Shown here in pieces: positions 18,946 through 31,195 of a stretch of 64,000 nucleotides of DNA. The DNA is from Blastocatellia bacterium (GTDB taxonomy: Bacteria; Acidobacteriota; Blastocatellia; Chloracidobacteriales; JADJPF01): positions 62,001 to 126,000 of the forward strand of contig JADJPF010000004.1 in assembly GCA_016713405.1 (NCBI GenBank), in the 5' to 3' direction. The notes beneath the pieces were generated by a model. That model made no database searches and was not told the DNA's origin. It saw only the letters and a list, made by a program, of their open reading frames with translations. Position 1 is the first letter of the stretch; the number at the start of each line of letters is the position of its first letter. The position numbers and the translations under genes were made by a program.

Positions 18946-19007
18946 CGTAGGGTTGAAACCCTACGCTACAATTATTTCGCCCTTACAGGGCTTTAAGATT
19001 AAAAAGC
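18946..19007. repeat. Double-hairpin palindromic element (copy A)
   Basis: In the gap 18879-19202 there is a 9-bp inverted repeat (18946-18954 with 18957-18965, arm CGTAGGGTT). Fourteen bases later comes a second hairpin (GCCCT 18979-18983 with AGGGC 18987-18991), followed by TTTAAGATTAAA. The distal part resembles 57125-57152. The layout recalls REP- or MITE-like intergenic repeats. The rest of the gap is AT-rich and shows no gene. Confidence 0.6.
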
Positions 19008-19202
19008 TTTTTGCTTTTACTTAGTCGCTACAAGCTTACTTTTAAGTTGCTCTTTTGTTTTATTGGGCAATTTATCATATTTTTTCTACATCCATAAATT
19101 GTAAAAACTTGTGCTGTTTGCTTGTTTTGATAAGAACTATAATAATTACACAACGCTTAGGCTTCGTGCTACATTTTCTTGGCATTGATTGGAGTCTCAA
19201 AA

Positions 19203-22200
19203 ATGAAAACAAAAATCTTAAAACTTGGATTAAGTATTTTTCTAGTTTATCTAGCTTTTTTTCTTATAGAAAACAGCTTTGTATCAGCAAAAAATAAAAA
19301 ATCTTGGGACTTAGAAACATTAGAAAAGTTGTCGGCACCTTTGCAAACCTACTTACAGCAAGCAAATAAGCCAAAAAATACTTTATCGACAGTTCATCAA
19401 GAAGAAATTCCAAAGCTAGCTAATCAAACTTTGACTGGCAATTTAGCCAATATAATGATCAATGACCCTAGCCAAGAGGATGATTTAAGGGTACAAAGCC
19501 AAACAGCTAGCGCGGCTTTTGGAAATAATATTGTTGTAGTTTATAACCGCACAGGTTTTTCTAATACAAATGTTAGTTATAGCTTTGATGGTGGGAAAAA
19601 TTGGCAAGAAACCAGTGTTGCAAGTGTCCTTGGAGGTGTTAATTTAGGCAATAGTGCTATTGCAGTTGACCTAAAAGGTCAATTTTATGTTGTAACGGTT
19701 GCTGCAAATAGGATTACTTTACCTACAATTGCCGTTTCTCGCTCTCAAGATGGAGGAGCAAGCTGGCTAGATGCCGCAGATGTGCTTGGAAATGAAGCTA
19801 GATCCCGCTTTATTCCTGACCGTCCTTGGATTGCTGTTGATAGCAGCACCTCTACACCTACAGTTTATGTAAGTTGGACACGCTTTGATGACACAGAAAA
19901 ACGCTCATCCATTATGTTTGCTCGCTCAATTAATGGTGGGGAACGCTTTACAACCCCAATAGAAATTACTCCTACTAGCAAGGGCTTTAATGTAGATGGC
20001 TCACGTCTGGCTTTAGGCCAAATGGAGAAATTTATCTTTCCTGGACAGATAACCAAACAGGAACAATTTTTTTAGCTAAATCTACTAATAAAGGAACTAG
20101 TTTTTCTACTCCAACTATTGTTGCTACTATAGGCAATTTACGCACACCTAAATTATTAAATGGCAGCTTTAGCACTAATCTTTATGCTAGTTTGGCTGTA
20201 GACAACACTAATACCCCAACAAGAGGATTTATATATCTTACTTTTAATGCTCGTCCCTTTTTTAATTCACCTGATAAATCAGATGTTTTCCTAGTTCGCT
20301 CTACTGATGGTGGGCAAAATTGGTCACAAAGAGTTAAAGTAAATGATGATCAAACAGTTACAGATCAATGGATGCCAGCTTTGGCTGTTACTTCTAGCGG
20401 GAAACTTGCGCTAAGTTGGTATGATCGAAGAAATAACCCTGTAAATAACTCTCTAATAGATGTTTATGCTAGTTTGTCGGTTGATGGCGGCCAGACATTT
20501 CAAGCCAATAAGCGAATAACTGATAGCAATTGGCCTCTAGTTCCTACTCCAACAGCAATAGTTTTTGGCTATCATGGCGAGTATAACCAAATCTCAACCG
20601 AAGGCGAGACAATCAATTTTCATTGGGCTGATGATCGTAGCGGCACAGACCCAGATATTTTCTTTGCTAAACTTGACACTGCTGATATGACAGTTGACCC
20701 AAAAGGTGATTTTAATCTTTCTGGACGAACTATTTTTGCTACTGCCAGGCCCGGAGAAAACATTACATTTTTATGTGAAAGCGTCCGCGCTCCTTCTTTT
20801 AGTGATTCAATACAGCTTAGTGCTAGCTCAAATCTACCTAATGCTAGCTTTGAATTTTCTAGCACAGAAATTTTTGCTGGAAATAGCTTTAACTTAACCG
20901 TATCAGTCCCACCACAAACCCGCGCAGGCAATTACATTATTAATATTATTGGTTCAGCAAAAGATCGTAGTCGCTCTACTATTCTTCGTCTAAATGTATT
21001 AAGTAATAACCCAGAAGCCAAACAAGTAGCAAATTTAAGTAACTCATCAGGTGAAAGCACCAGTCCAAAAATAATTGCTGACGAAACAGGTCGCTTTCAT
21101 GCGGTTTGGCAAGATGACACAGATGGAGTTGCTACAATTTTTTATGCTAACTCATTGGATGGACAAGAGTTCTCACAACCAATAAATGTTTCTAAAAATT
21201 TTAATCCAGCAATAAAACCAATAATTGCGACTGATAAAGCAGGGCAAATTCATATAATTTGGGAAGAACCTAGCGAGACAACTAGTTTTTTGGTTTATAC
21301 CCGAAGCAGTGATGACGGGAAAAACTTTTTACCAAAACGAGTTGTTACATCAAACATTCCTAGCTCAAGCAACCCTGTTTTTGCTATTGAAGCAGATGGA
21401 ACAATTAACTTAGCTTGGTCAGCCGTTTTAACAGATGGGCAATCAGCGTTGCTGCTAGCTCAATCTAAAGACGGTGGCGAGAGCTTTTCTTTACCAAAAA
21501 TAATTACCTCAACTAGCAAAATAGTAACTTATCAACCTGTGTTAACTATAGATAATACAGGAGTTATTCACATCGCCTATGTTGCTTTAGAATTTGTTAG
21601 ACAGCGTTTTCAAACGCCAAACTTTGTTGCAGGGCTTTTTTATCAACGAGCAATTAATAAACAATTAGATTTTACTGAGCCAATAAATTTAATTCCTAGA
21701 GATTTTACTTTAGCTGATACACCAATCTTATTAGCTAATGGCTCAGGTCAAATAGTTTTGCTTTTTGCAGGTTTTAACACCCAACAAGCAGATTTTGGTA
21801 AGGAAATTTACTTTACCCAGTCTTTTGACAATGGAGCAAGCTTTTTCTTTTGCTCAGAAACATTATCTAGGGCAAGTGGTGACTCTACAGCACTTACAGC
21901 CGCTTATGGTGTGGATGGTGTGCTTAATGTGCTTTGGCAAGACACTCAAAGACAAAATTTTGATATTTTTATTAGTCGGCTAGTTCCAGGGGAAAGAAAC
22001 TTTTCTGGGCCAAACAGAATTTCACAAAATCTTGGAATTTCACAAAAACCTGCTTTAGCAATCAACCCTCAAGGCGATATGTTGATTGCTTGGTCTGATG
22101 ATTCCATTGGAAATAGCGAAATATTTTTTACTAATTTAACTTCAAATGATTTGCCGACAGTTAAAATAATAGATTTTAGCCCTAAAATAGCCGATATCAA

Positions 22201-23035
22201 CGAATCTGTAATTGTTCAAGGTGAAAATCTTACAAATATAGTAGAAGTAAAAGTAGGTCAACTTAGCGCAAGGTTTGAAGAACTCTCGCCAACACAACTA
22301 AAAGTAACTATTCCTAATGGTGCAGTTGCTTCGGCGATTTCTATTTTCTCTAGCACTAGTCAGACTCGCACAACTACACCAATAATGATTACTAATAAAG
22401 TTGGAGTAGGGCAAACTAGCATTAACTTTGGTAATGTTGCAACAGGTCAATCTTTAGCAAAAAGCTTTACTTTAGTTAATTCCAGCAACACAACACGAAC
22501 AGTTAGACAGATTTCTTTTACTAATAATGGTTTTCGCTTAGGACAAGTTAACCTGCCTATGACACTAAGAGCTAATTCAACTGTAGAAATCCCAATCATT
22601 TTTGCACCAAATAATTTAAGCTTGCAGGGAAGTTTAGCTGTAATTAATGTAGATAATGATTTTTCTGTTGCTCTATCTGTTGAATTAATTGGAGTTGGGC
22701 TAGATAGCCGATCTCCTCAAGTCACAGCTATATCTCCAAAGGGGGGTGAAGTTTTTAACCCAGGTCAGCAAATAAAAATTACTTGGACGGCTCAAGATAA
22801 TACGGCAATAGAAATACAAGATATACAGCTTTCCACTGATGGAGGAAAAACTTTTTCTGTCCCTATTGCTACAGGATTAACTCAAGTTAGGGAATTTCTT
22901 TGGACAGTTCCATCAATTGCTACAACTACTGGCCGAATACGTATTGTTGCTAAAGATGTTAGCGGGAATCTAGGCGAGTCTATTACTAAAGATTTTACAA
23001 TCAAGGTTAGAAATCGTCTTGAATTTTCTTTTTGA
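19203..23035 (+). pseudogene. Large secreted sialidase-like (BNR) repeat protein, one frameshift
   Basis: The frame 19203-20075 and the frame reopening before 20192 and ending 23035 are one gene. ATG 19203 with GGAG at 19191-19194 is preferred over an upstream TTG because it starts directly on the signal peptide (MKTKILKLG to SFVSA). Asp-box motifs SFDGGKNW, SQDGGASW, STDGGQNW and SVDGGQTF mark a sialidase-type propeller. Further modules are an Ig-like repeat, a second propeller, an IPT/TIG-like domain, an ASH/HYDIN-like choice-of-anchor D domain (INFGNVATGQSLAKSF) and a final Ig-like domain. At about 20016-20019 (GGCC) one base is missing: the next frame reads PNGEIYLSWTDNQTGT, which restores the protein. 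Repaired length is about 1277 residues. Confidence 0.8.
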
Positions 23036-23118
23036 TTTTTTGCTCTTCCAACTCTTTTGGAACACGACCATCTAACAAATTGATTAGATTAATTAGATTA
23101 AAATTTATAAAATTTAAT

Positions 23119-26109
23119 ATGTTAAAAACCCTAAATATAGTTTTTTTTTTAATAGCACTTTTTTTAATAAATACTAATTTATGTTTAGCACAAGTTGATT
23201 CAATAAGTGGAGAAATTATAGGAGTAGTTAAAGATCAGCAATCTAATTTGTTAGTTGGTGCTAGAGTTAGCGCAAGACAAATAGAGACTAACCAAATACG
23301 TAGTATTGAAGTTGATGAAAAGGCAGGATTTCGTTTCTTAAAACTTCCCCCAGGAATTTATGAGCTTACTGCTTCGGCAAGTAATTTTAATTCTCAAACA
23401 GAGAAATTAGTTATAAATATTGGACGCACATTTTTACTGGAATTTATTCTTTCTGTTGCAGGCTCAAGTGAAGTAATAGAAGTAGTTACAGACAATAATA
23501 TAAACCAGACAGAAAATAGCACGACAATTGACCAACAAAGAATAGAAAATTTACCAATTAACAGACGTAATTTTTTAGATTTTGCTTTAACTATTCCTCG
23601 TCTAACTAGCGATTTTGAATTGGCTCGCTCTACAACCGTTAGTTCAGGCTTTTCTGCCAATGGACAATCGGGACGCTTTAATAATGTTACTGTTGACGGA
23701 CTAGATAATAATGACCGTTATTTAGGAGCAGTTAGAGCAACGTTTAGTCAGGAGGCTGTAGAAGAATTTCAAGTAGTTTCCGATAGTTATTCTGCTGAAT
23801 TTGGCCGCGCTTTAGGCGGTATTGTTAATATTGTTACAAGGGGCGGAAACAATCAATTTCACTCAAACTTATTTTTTATTAGCCGTAATGAAAAGGTAGC
23901 CGCTAAAGCAGGCTTTTCACGTTTTAGCCCAGTTTCATCCCAAATTCAATTTGGAAGCTTTTTTAGTGGGCCAATAAAAAAAGATAAAGCTTTTTTCTTT
24001 CTCTCTTTTGAAAGATTTTTGTCAAAAAGCTTTATACCCGTAGATGTAAAAGAAAATGTAGTAGAAGCTTTTCGCCGTCGTAATTTCTCAGTACGTACAG
24101 GACTTTTATCTATTCCAGATACTACTATTTCTTTATTAGGTCGGCTAGATTGGCAAACCTCTCCAAGTAATAATACTTGGATACGTTATAACTTTGGTGG
24201 AGTTTATCAAGGTAAGGCAGAAACCTTTGGTGGAGTTGAATTTGAAAACGTAGGAGGAGCAAGAAGGTTAAACGATAGTGTAATAGCTTTTAATAACACT
24301 TATTTTAGTAGCGAAAATAATTTTGTACATGAAACTAGATTTTTATTTAGTAATCGTGATCAAAAAGTCCCTGCTCAAGATAGTTTGCCTGACACAATAG
24401 TTGTTGAAAATGGCACTCTTGGACGTGCAGGAACCTTTTTTAGACTCCCTCAAGTTTTAAAAGAACAAGTTTATCAAGTAGTTGATAAACTAACTTTATC
24501 TCGTGGTAGAAATCAAATTAAACTAGGCGTAGATTTTCAATATTTTCGTGTCCCACCTAAATCAGTAGAAGTTCCTTTTTTTAATAGTGGTTTTATTAGA
24601 TATACTCCTTTGGATCTTTCTGCCTTAAGTAGTATTCCAAACCTACCTACCTTAAGCGCACTCCAAGCCTTTGATCCAAGTCTTCGCACAAATCGGCAAC
24701 GTGCAGCCTTAGATTTTTTTTCTGCAATACTACCTACAGTTTTTCCAGATTTTCCTAGAGGTTTAAAGCTTGCTGATACTCCACTCCCATTTTTTTATGT
24801 GCAAAATTTTAATGATCCAAGAACTGATACAACAGGAAAACTTTTTTCTCTTTTTCTGCAAAATGATCTTAAAGCTCGTCCTAATTTGTTGATTAAACTA
24901 GGCTTACGCTATGACTTAAATCGTATAGGTGTTATTCCAAAAAACAATGGAAATTTTAGTCCACGGATAGCTTTTTCTTATCAACCCAAAGTTTTACAAA
25001 ATCTAAAACTACGTGCTGCATATGGATTTTTCTTTGGTGTTACTTTAGTTTCACCTGGCTATGACGTGAATTTAAGTAATAACTCTAAAGCTCTAGTCCT
25101 AGCTTTTCCTTTTACTGCTATTCCAAGTAGCTTTCCTAATGGGCGGTTTCCTCTTTCTAGCCAACCACCTGCAAATGTTAGATTTACCCCTCAATTAGGA
25201 GCAAATTTCCAATTTGATAATAATTTTAAGAATAGTTATTCACAACAAGCAACTTTGGCATTAGATTATAGCTTAGATAAATTTACTAGTATTTCTTTGG
25301 CATATGTTTTTGTAAGAGGTGCCAAATTATTTGGCCTACGTAATATAAACCCTGTTATAAGACCTATTGCAGGTGATCCGCTAGGAAGTATGATTAATGG
25401 TCGTGTTTTTCCAGATAAAGGAATGATGATTGAGTTTAGTTCTAGCTATAATAGTTACTACCATGCTTTTACTAGTTTATTTGAACGACGTTTTAAGGGA
25501 GTATTTGGTATTTTGGCTAGTTATACTTTCTCTAAAGCTCTGGATAATACAAACAGCATAGAACCTTTTTCTGAACAACAAGCCGCTGATCCATTAAATC
25601 CAAGACTAGAAAAAAGTTTTTCTGCCCAGGATCAAAGACATAGAGTCGTTATTTCATCAGTTTATCAATTACCTAATCTGAAAAATTTCTTTTTACGTGA
25701 TTATCAATTTTCTACTATTTTTACTGCTAATTCTGGACGGCCATATAACCTTTTAGTTGGGGAAGACTTAAATATGAATGGGGATATTATAAACCCTACA
25801 GATAGACCTGCTGGAATTGCTCGAAATGCTGGAATACAACCATCTTTTATTGGATTAGATTTGCGATTAATGAAAAAAATAAAGTTAAAGGATAAAATAC
25901 AACTTCTTGCTTTTGTTGAGTCTTTTAATGTTGTCAATAAATTTAATGTCTTTGGCCCTGCTTCTACTAGCGGATTTTTTCGACCAGATGAGAATGGTAG
26001 TTTTAATCTACCTCAACAAAAAGGAGGACGGTTTTTATTACCAAGAGAAATACCAAGAGATGGATTTTCTCCTAGGCAAATTCAATTTGGCATTAAATTG
26101 GAATATTAA
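23119..26109 (+). CDS. TonB-dependent receptor, Oar-like, with carboxypeptidase-regulatory domain
   Basis: ATG 23119 is chosen because it begins the signal peptide (MLKTLNIVFFLIALF to NLCLAQ), giving 996 residues; the open frame extends to 23032. Residues 20-110 after the signal are a CarboxypepD_reg-like beta-sandwich (GEIIGVVKDQQSNLLVGARV). The plug follows (QRIENLPINRRNFLDFALT, GFSANGQSGRFNNVTVDG, FSQEAVEEFQV). The rest is an outer-membrane barrel ending in an aromatic residue (FGIKLEY). This is the Oar-type architecture abundant in Acidobacteria, thought to import or secrete large substrates. It directly follows the sialidase-like gene, so the two may act together at the cell surface. Confidence 0.9.
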   Translation: MLKTLNIVFFLIALFLINTNLCLAQVDSISGEIIGVVKDQQSNLLVGARVSARQIETNQIRSIEVDEKAGFRFLKLPPGIYELTASASNFNSQTEKLVINIGRTFLLEFILSVAGSSEVIEVVTDNNINQTENSTTIDQQRIENLPINRRNFLDFALTIPRLTSDFELARSTTVSSGFSANGQSGRFNNVTVDGLDNNDRYLGAVRATFSQEAVEEFQVVSDSYSAEFGRALGGIVNIVTRGGNNQFHSNLFFISRNEKVAAKAGFSRFSPVSSQIQFGSFFSGPIKKDKAFFFLSFERFLSKSFIPVDVKENVVEAFRRRNFSVRTGLLSIPDTTISLLGRLDWQTSPSNNTWIRYNFGGVYQGKAETFGGVEFENVGGARRLNDSVIAFNNTYFSSENNFVHETRFLFSNRDQKVPAQDSLPDTIVVENGTLGRAGTFFRLPQVLKEQVYQVVDKLTLSRGRNQIKLGVDFQYFRVPPKSVEVPFFNSGFIRYTPLDLSALSSIPNLPTLSALQAFDPSLRTNRQRAALDFFSAILPTVFPDFPRGLKLADTPLPFFYVQNFNDPRTDTTGKLFSLFLQNDLKARPNLLIKLGLRYDLNRIGVIPKNNGNFSPRIAFSYQPKVLQNLKLRAAYGFFFGVTLVSPGYDVNLSNNSKALVLAFPFTAIPSSFPNGRFPLSSQPPANVRFTPQLGANFQFDNNFKNSYSQQATLALDYSLDKFTSISLAYVFVRGAKLFGLRNINPVIRPIAGDPLGSMINGRVFPDKGMMIEFSSSYNSYYHAFTSLFERRFKGVFGILASYTFSKALDNTNSIEPFSEQQAADPLNPRLEKSFSAQDQRHRVVISSVYQLPNLKNFFLRDYQFSTIFTANSGRPYNLLVGEDLNMNGDIINPTDRPAGIARNAGIQPSFIGLDLRLMKKIKLKDKIQLLAFVESFNVVNKFNVFGPASTSGFFRPDENGSFNLPQQKGGRFLLPREIPRDGFSPRQIQFGIKLEY

Positions 26110-26126
26110 AACACTATATTCTATAA

Positions 26127-26158
26127 AAAAAGAAGCTAGCAGACGCTAGCTTCTTTTT
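26127..26158. terminator. Bidirectional terminator between convergent genes
   Basis: A perfect 14-bp stem (26127-26140 with 26145-26158, core AAGAAGCTAGC, loop AGAC) is bordered by A and T runs on both strands. It can end both the TonB receptor transcript (+) and the subtilase transcript (-). Confidence 0.9.
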
Positions 26159-26178
26159 ATGGATTATTTTGTGGATAG

Positions 26179-29100
26179 CTATCTACCATCTTGTGTAACC
26201 GTAAAGGTTTGGCCTCCAACAGTAATTGTTCCTGTTCTTTGAGAACCAAGGTTAGCAGAAACTGTGTAAGTTACAATACCATTACCAGTACCACTAGCAC
26301 CAGAAGTGATTGTAATAAATGCAGCATTGCTAGTAGCAGTTCTAGCACAAGATGAACTAGATGCTGTTACTGTTATGCTTCCAGAACCACCTCTAAAGGC
26401 AAAAGAAGCACTTGTTGGATTTAATGTGAATGTGCAGCCACCACCGCCACCAGTGCCAGCTTGGGTGACAGTAAAGGTTTGACCAGCAACAGTAATGGTT
26501 CCAGTTCTGGATGAAGTAGAACTGTTGGTTGCAACAGTGTAACTAACTGTACCGCTGCCAGTACCACTAGCACCAGAAGTGATTGTAATAAATGCAGCAT
26601 TGCTAGTAGCAGTTCTAGCACAAGTTGAACTAGATGCTGTTACTGTAATATTTCCTGTTCCACCTGTAGAGGTGAAAGATGCGTTAGTTGGGTTGATGGT
26701 GAATGTACAAGCACCACCGCCACCACCAGTACCAGCTTGGTTAACCGTAAAGGTTTGGTCTCCAACAGTAATTGTTCCTGTTCTTGCTGCACCATTATTA
26801 ACAGCAACTCTGTAAGCTACAATACCATTGCCAGTACCACTAGCACCAGAAGTGATTGTAATAAATGCAGCATTGCTAGTAGCAGTTCTAGCACAAGTTG
26901 AACTAGATGCTGTTACTGTTATACTTCCAGAACCGCCCCTTGTTGCAAAAGAAGCACTTGTTGGATTTAAGGTAAAGCTACAACCAGGCGCACCAGCTTG
27001 ATTAACAGTAAAGGTTTGACCAGCAACAGTAATAGTGCCAGTTCTGGATGAAGTAGAACTGTTGGTTGCAACAGTGTAACTAACTGTACCGCTGCCAGTA
27101 CCGCTAGCACCAGAAGTAACAGTAATAAAGGCATCATTACTAGTAGCAGTTCTAGCACAAGATGGGTCAGATGCTGTTACTGTAATATTTCCTGTTCCAC
27201 CTGTTGAAGTAAATGAAGCATTTGTTGGATTTATTGTAAATGTACAATTAGGAGCCGCTGCACCAGCTTGATTAACAGTAAAGGTTTGACCAGCAACAGT
27301 AATAGTGCCAGTTCTTGGTGAAGTAGAACTATTAGTTGCAACAGTGTAACTAACTGTACCGCTGCCAGTACCACTAGCACCAGAAGTAACAGTAATAAAG
27401 GCATCATTACTAGTAGCAGTTCTAGTACAGGATGGGTCAGATGCTGTTACTGTAATATTTCCTGTTCCACCAGCAGATGTGAATGATTGACTTGTTGGGC
27501 TGATAGTAAATGTACAAACAGGGCCACCACCACCACAACACATAAACCCATTAAGTAAAGTAATATCGTCAATATTCCAACCTACAGCAGCAACGCTTTC
27601 ATCTGAAGCTACCAAGAATCGTAATGTCACCATTTGACCAACTGCGCTAGCAGGTAGATTGACAGTAGTTAATAGGAATGAGCCAGCATTTCCAGTCCAA
27701 GCCATACGGCCTCTAATTGGGTTTTGGCTGGTGTTGTTGAGTGTTCCATTGTAGCCAGCAGAAGCAAATGAACCACCAGCGGCAATAATGTCTTGGAAAG
27801 CACCACCATTAAGACTAATTTCTAGTACACCACCATCAAAGTTGTTTTCAAGATTATAGAAATTTCTAAAGCTAAGTTGTGCATTAGAAGAGGTGATCAT
27901 AACTGATGGTAATGTTAATGTTGCAGATGTAACAGTAGTTAAATTAGGTGCAAAAGCTTTATTTGGAGAGCTATTTACAGGTGTAGCTGTTGAAGTTGTC
28001 CAGCCAGGTGTACTACCTGTAATAACTGTATTTGTAAATCCTGATGGTAAAGCTGGAGCGGTAACACCATCAAAGTTTTGGCTTAGTGCAGTAGCAACCA
28101 TACCTGTTTGGAAGCTAAATGTTACTGTTCCTAGGTTAGTTGCACCATCTTGTAAGCTGAAAGTAGCAGTAATTATGTCACCACAATTACCCATTGCAGT
28201 AAAACTAAATGAGCGAGAAACTGCTGAACCACCTGCTGTTAAAGCTCCATAAGTTTGTGCAGCACTTGGAGCAGTTACACCACCAGTAGCTTGTAGTGTT
28301 GCAACTAAGTTAGTAGTGTTTAAGTTACCAACATTTTGCAAGCTAAAATTAGCTGTTATAGTCTCACCTGGATCTACTACGCCATTACCAGGTGTGCAGC
28401 TTTCTGCTGTAATTGTTGCACCAGCAGCAGTAATGATTGCAGCATTAGCATCAACAAAATTTGTTGCTACCAAAGCAAAGTGTTGGTCAGTAGTGTCTGC
28501 ATCACCTAAAATGCCATCACCATTAAGACCTGTAGCAACTACTCTAATAGAAATAGGGCCAGAGATTCCAGCAGGTAAAAAGACGTTTTCTACGTTATTG
28601 CGGTTATCTGCTACACCGCCAGTTGTGGAAGAACCACCAGAAAAGACATTACCTTTATAGGTGACACCACCAGCAGTAACTTCTAGATCTAAGTTGTTAA
28701 CCAACGATGGATCGCTAACTCCAGGAGGATCAGTCCAAACTAGAGTTACATTGATAGGATTTGCTGAACTAGAAATTGAGCCGGGGAAAGTAATAGATTG
28801 GCCTGTTGTAGTTAGTGGAACTGTTTGATTGACATATTTGGTTGCAATACCAGTATTGAGGACATTTTTCATTGTAATACGTCCCCAACCTTCACTACCA
28901 TTTGGTCTAGCAGCAGTTGCTCCTGTCCCAGTCATATCAACAGTACCATTAATTAAAGCAGCTTTTACTAAAGCTGGACTAGGATTTTGACCTGCACCTT
29001 GAGTGCTACCTTTCCAAAATTGAGTAAACAGTGCAGCAGCACCAGCTACTAATGGAGCAGCATGCGATGTACCGCTACTAATACGGTGGTTTGTACCAAT

Positions 29101-30838
29101 GTTACCAAATAAGGTATCTGGGCCAGATTGACCACCTGTGATAGCATCACCAGGTGCTGCTATGTCTGGTTTGACCCGACCGTCAGCAGCAGGGCCACGA
29201 CTAGAGAAATCAACTAATTGTTCTAAATTATCTGCTGCACCTGTTGAACCACCAGCGGAAGGAAAACCAGGACGAACATTTTCAGACGCGGCAACAGAAA
29301 TTACATTTTTAGCAACTTTTGGACGGGTTAAGCCTCCTGTACCTTGATTACCAGCAGAGAAAACTATTGTTAGTGGATCAATAGAGGAAGCTGAAGAAGA
29401 ATCACGAGCAAAACCATCATGTTGAGCAGCTAATGAATCATAAGCATTTCCGTTTGTACCAGAGCCATAGCTATGATTACTAACAGAAGCTACAATAGCA
29501 TTTGGGCCAGCTGTAGTGACAATATCATTAAATACATCTGGATTATCACCACCATAACCGCTACGCAGGAAAGGAACATTAACAATATGTGATGATGGAG
29601 CAACGCCTAAACCCATATTATAGCCAGCCGCATCATTAGCATCAGGAGCAAAAGGAGTTGAGCCAGCAATAATAGTTGCTTGTAAATGTCCGTGACCATC
29701 TGCACCAGCCGCCGCACCACGTAAAGGAGCATTGACAGCATTGGTAGAAGAAATATAAAAACCACCATTACCAGGTATTCCAACACCATCATCAACTACT
29801 GCTACAGTAACATTGCTACCATTAACACCAAATTGTGATTGTGGATTATAGCCTGGAGCATTTACAGTAGTTGGGCCAGTGAAATTACCAGCAATAATTT
29901 GGGAAGCTTTTTCATCCTCTTTTGTTGGGATAACATAAGGATCTATAGCAATAACATCTTTTAATCTTGCAATTCGGCTGACTAAATCTTGAGAAAGTTC
30001 AGCACGAATTACATTAAAATAGTTATTAGGTAATATTAGTGTGTTACGAACAATTGCACCTTGACCTTGAAGTTCAGCACTAATGCTATCTATTCTTGCA
30101 CGGCTAAAAATAGCAATATCAAAAACTCCTGAACTATTGTTGAGAGCATAAATGGAGTTTTTATCTTTAGCAGGTCTACCATCAAAAGCAGAAAGCATAT
30201 CAGGGTGAACTTTGTAAACAGGTTGGAACTCACCAGTCCATCTTACTTTAGGATGATTAGCAATTTTTTCCATTGCTTTAGCATCAGCATAAACAAAAAA
30301 TGCTTGATTAGGGATATATTGAACAACTTCACCACCCATTTCAGCAATGTCTTTTAACCATTTATCTTTAACTGGGCCAACAAACTGAACAATATGATAA
30401 TCTGGCTCAGAAGATCTTCTTTCCAAATAACCATTACTTGTAGCAAATTCGCTTGCTGGGTCTTCAGTTAGTGGATCAAAGTTAAACCCACGTAGGCTAA
30501 TATTAGTTTCCATTGGAGCTACATCTAAATTAGACATAGGCCCTTGTCGTAGTGAATTTAAGTTTTCTGATTTAATAGCTACTACTATAAATGAACCATA
30601 ATCTTCTATAATTTCGCCTAGATTTCTTGCAGCTTCTCTATCAGCTTCAGAATTAACACGAATACGATTATAACTTACTAAATTACGGGGGTTTAATTTG
30701 CCGTTTTGCCGCTAAAATACTTAAATTTTTAGGGCTACTATCGGCCTTCATCAAAGAATTTTCTGGAGACAACCAAAGCATTGAAGCAATTAATGCTGAT
30801 GCAAATATGGTTGAAACCCAACGACGTTTGTTGGTCAT
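26179..30838 (-). CDS. Giant S8 subtilisin-like protease with five BACON repeats, frameshift near N-terminus
   Basis: The long frame (26179-30537, 1452 residues) lacks an export signal. The true start is ATG 30838 in another frame, with AGGAGG at 30849-30854 and a signal-like MTNKRRWVSTIFASALIAS. One extra base in the C5 run (G5 at 30687-30691) or A4 run (30704-30707 on +) explains the shift. In 1452-residue numbering the S8 triad is Asp249 (VVDDGVG), His282 (DGHGHLQ) and Ser491 (SSGTSHAAPLVAG). Then come a CARDB/Ig-like region, a jelly-roll region and five BACON repeats (about residues 1020-1450). BACON modules are thought to bind mucin-like glycans. It is an exported protease, probably cell-surface. 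Confidence 0.88.
26185..27515 (-). repeat. Five tandem BACON-encoding repeats of about 260-285 bp
   Basis: Five units encode CTFTINPTNASFTS-type starts and end in TFTVNQAG or TFTVTQAG. DNA identity between units is high: blocks such as ACAGTGTAACTAACTGTACC recur unchanged at about 26535, 27075 and 27342. Repeats 1, 2 and 4 share one subtype (TGSGTVSYTVATNSS) and repeats 3 and 5 another (TGNGIV). The pattern suggests recent unequal crossing-over or gene conversion. Confidence 0.9.
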
Positions 30839-31195
30839 TACCAAAAAGCCTCCTCTTACTTTATTATTTTATTAAGAGATTGAACAGTATTACTAAAATA
30901 GACAAGCATTCTAAAAACAAACCCAAAATACCATAGCAAAACCTTTGAAATTGAGTAATGTATATAAAAAATGCTTACTATCTTAATAGTTTTTTAATAA
31001 CTTCTTAATGTGATCCTGAAGGTTAATATTATTTTGTTTGACTGGCAAGGATTATATCTTAAGTTTTACCTAAATAAGTAATTGAATAATAAAAGGAGAC
31101 ATTTGTAAAACCCTCTATATAAGGAAATTAGCAAAATAATATAATAAATAATTAATTTTTGTGTCTAGAGTTATTGCTATAGTAGATTTAATTGA
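30839..31195. other. Intergenic region, 357 bp
   Basis: This AT-rich gap holds the ribosome-binding site (AGGAGG, 30849-30854) and presumably the promoter of the subtilase gene at its left end. No open frame, strong hairpin or repeat was recognised in the rest. Confidence 0.5.

Noticed and set aside
23032..23118. Upstream extension of the TonB receptor to 23032
   Set aside because: The extra 29 residues put a basic, non-hydrophobic stretch before the signal peptide, and the frame starts on a TTG without a ribosome-binding site.
26185..27515. Regularly spaced repeats as a possible CRISPR array
   Set aside because: Units are 260-285 bp, in frame, and encode BACON domains; there are no short repeats with unique spacers.
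27893..28660. Long open frames antisense to the subtilase gene
   Set aside because: They are low-complexity (Val/Pro/Ala-rich) mirrors of the repeat-rich protein, with no start signal or family motif.
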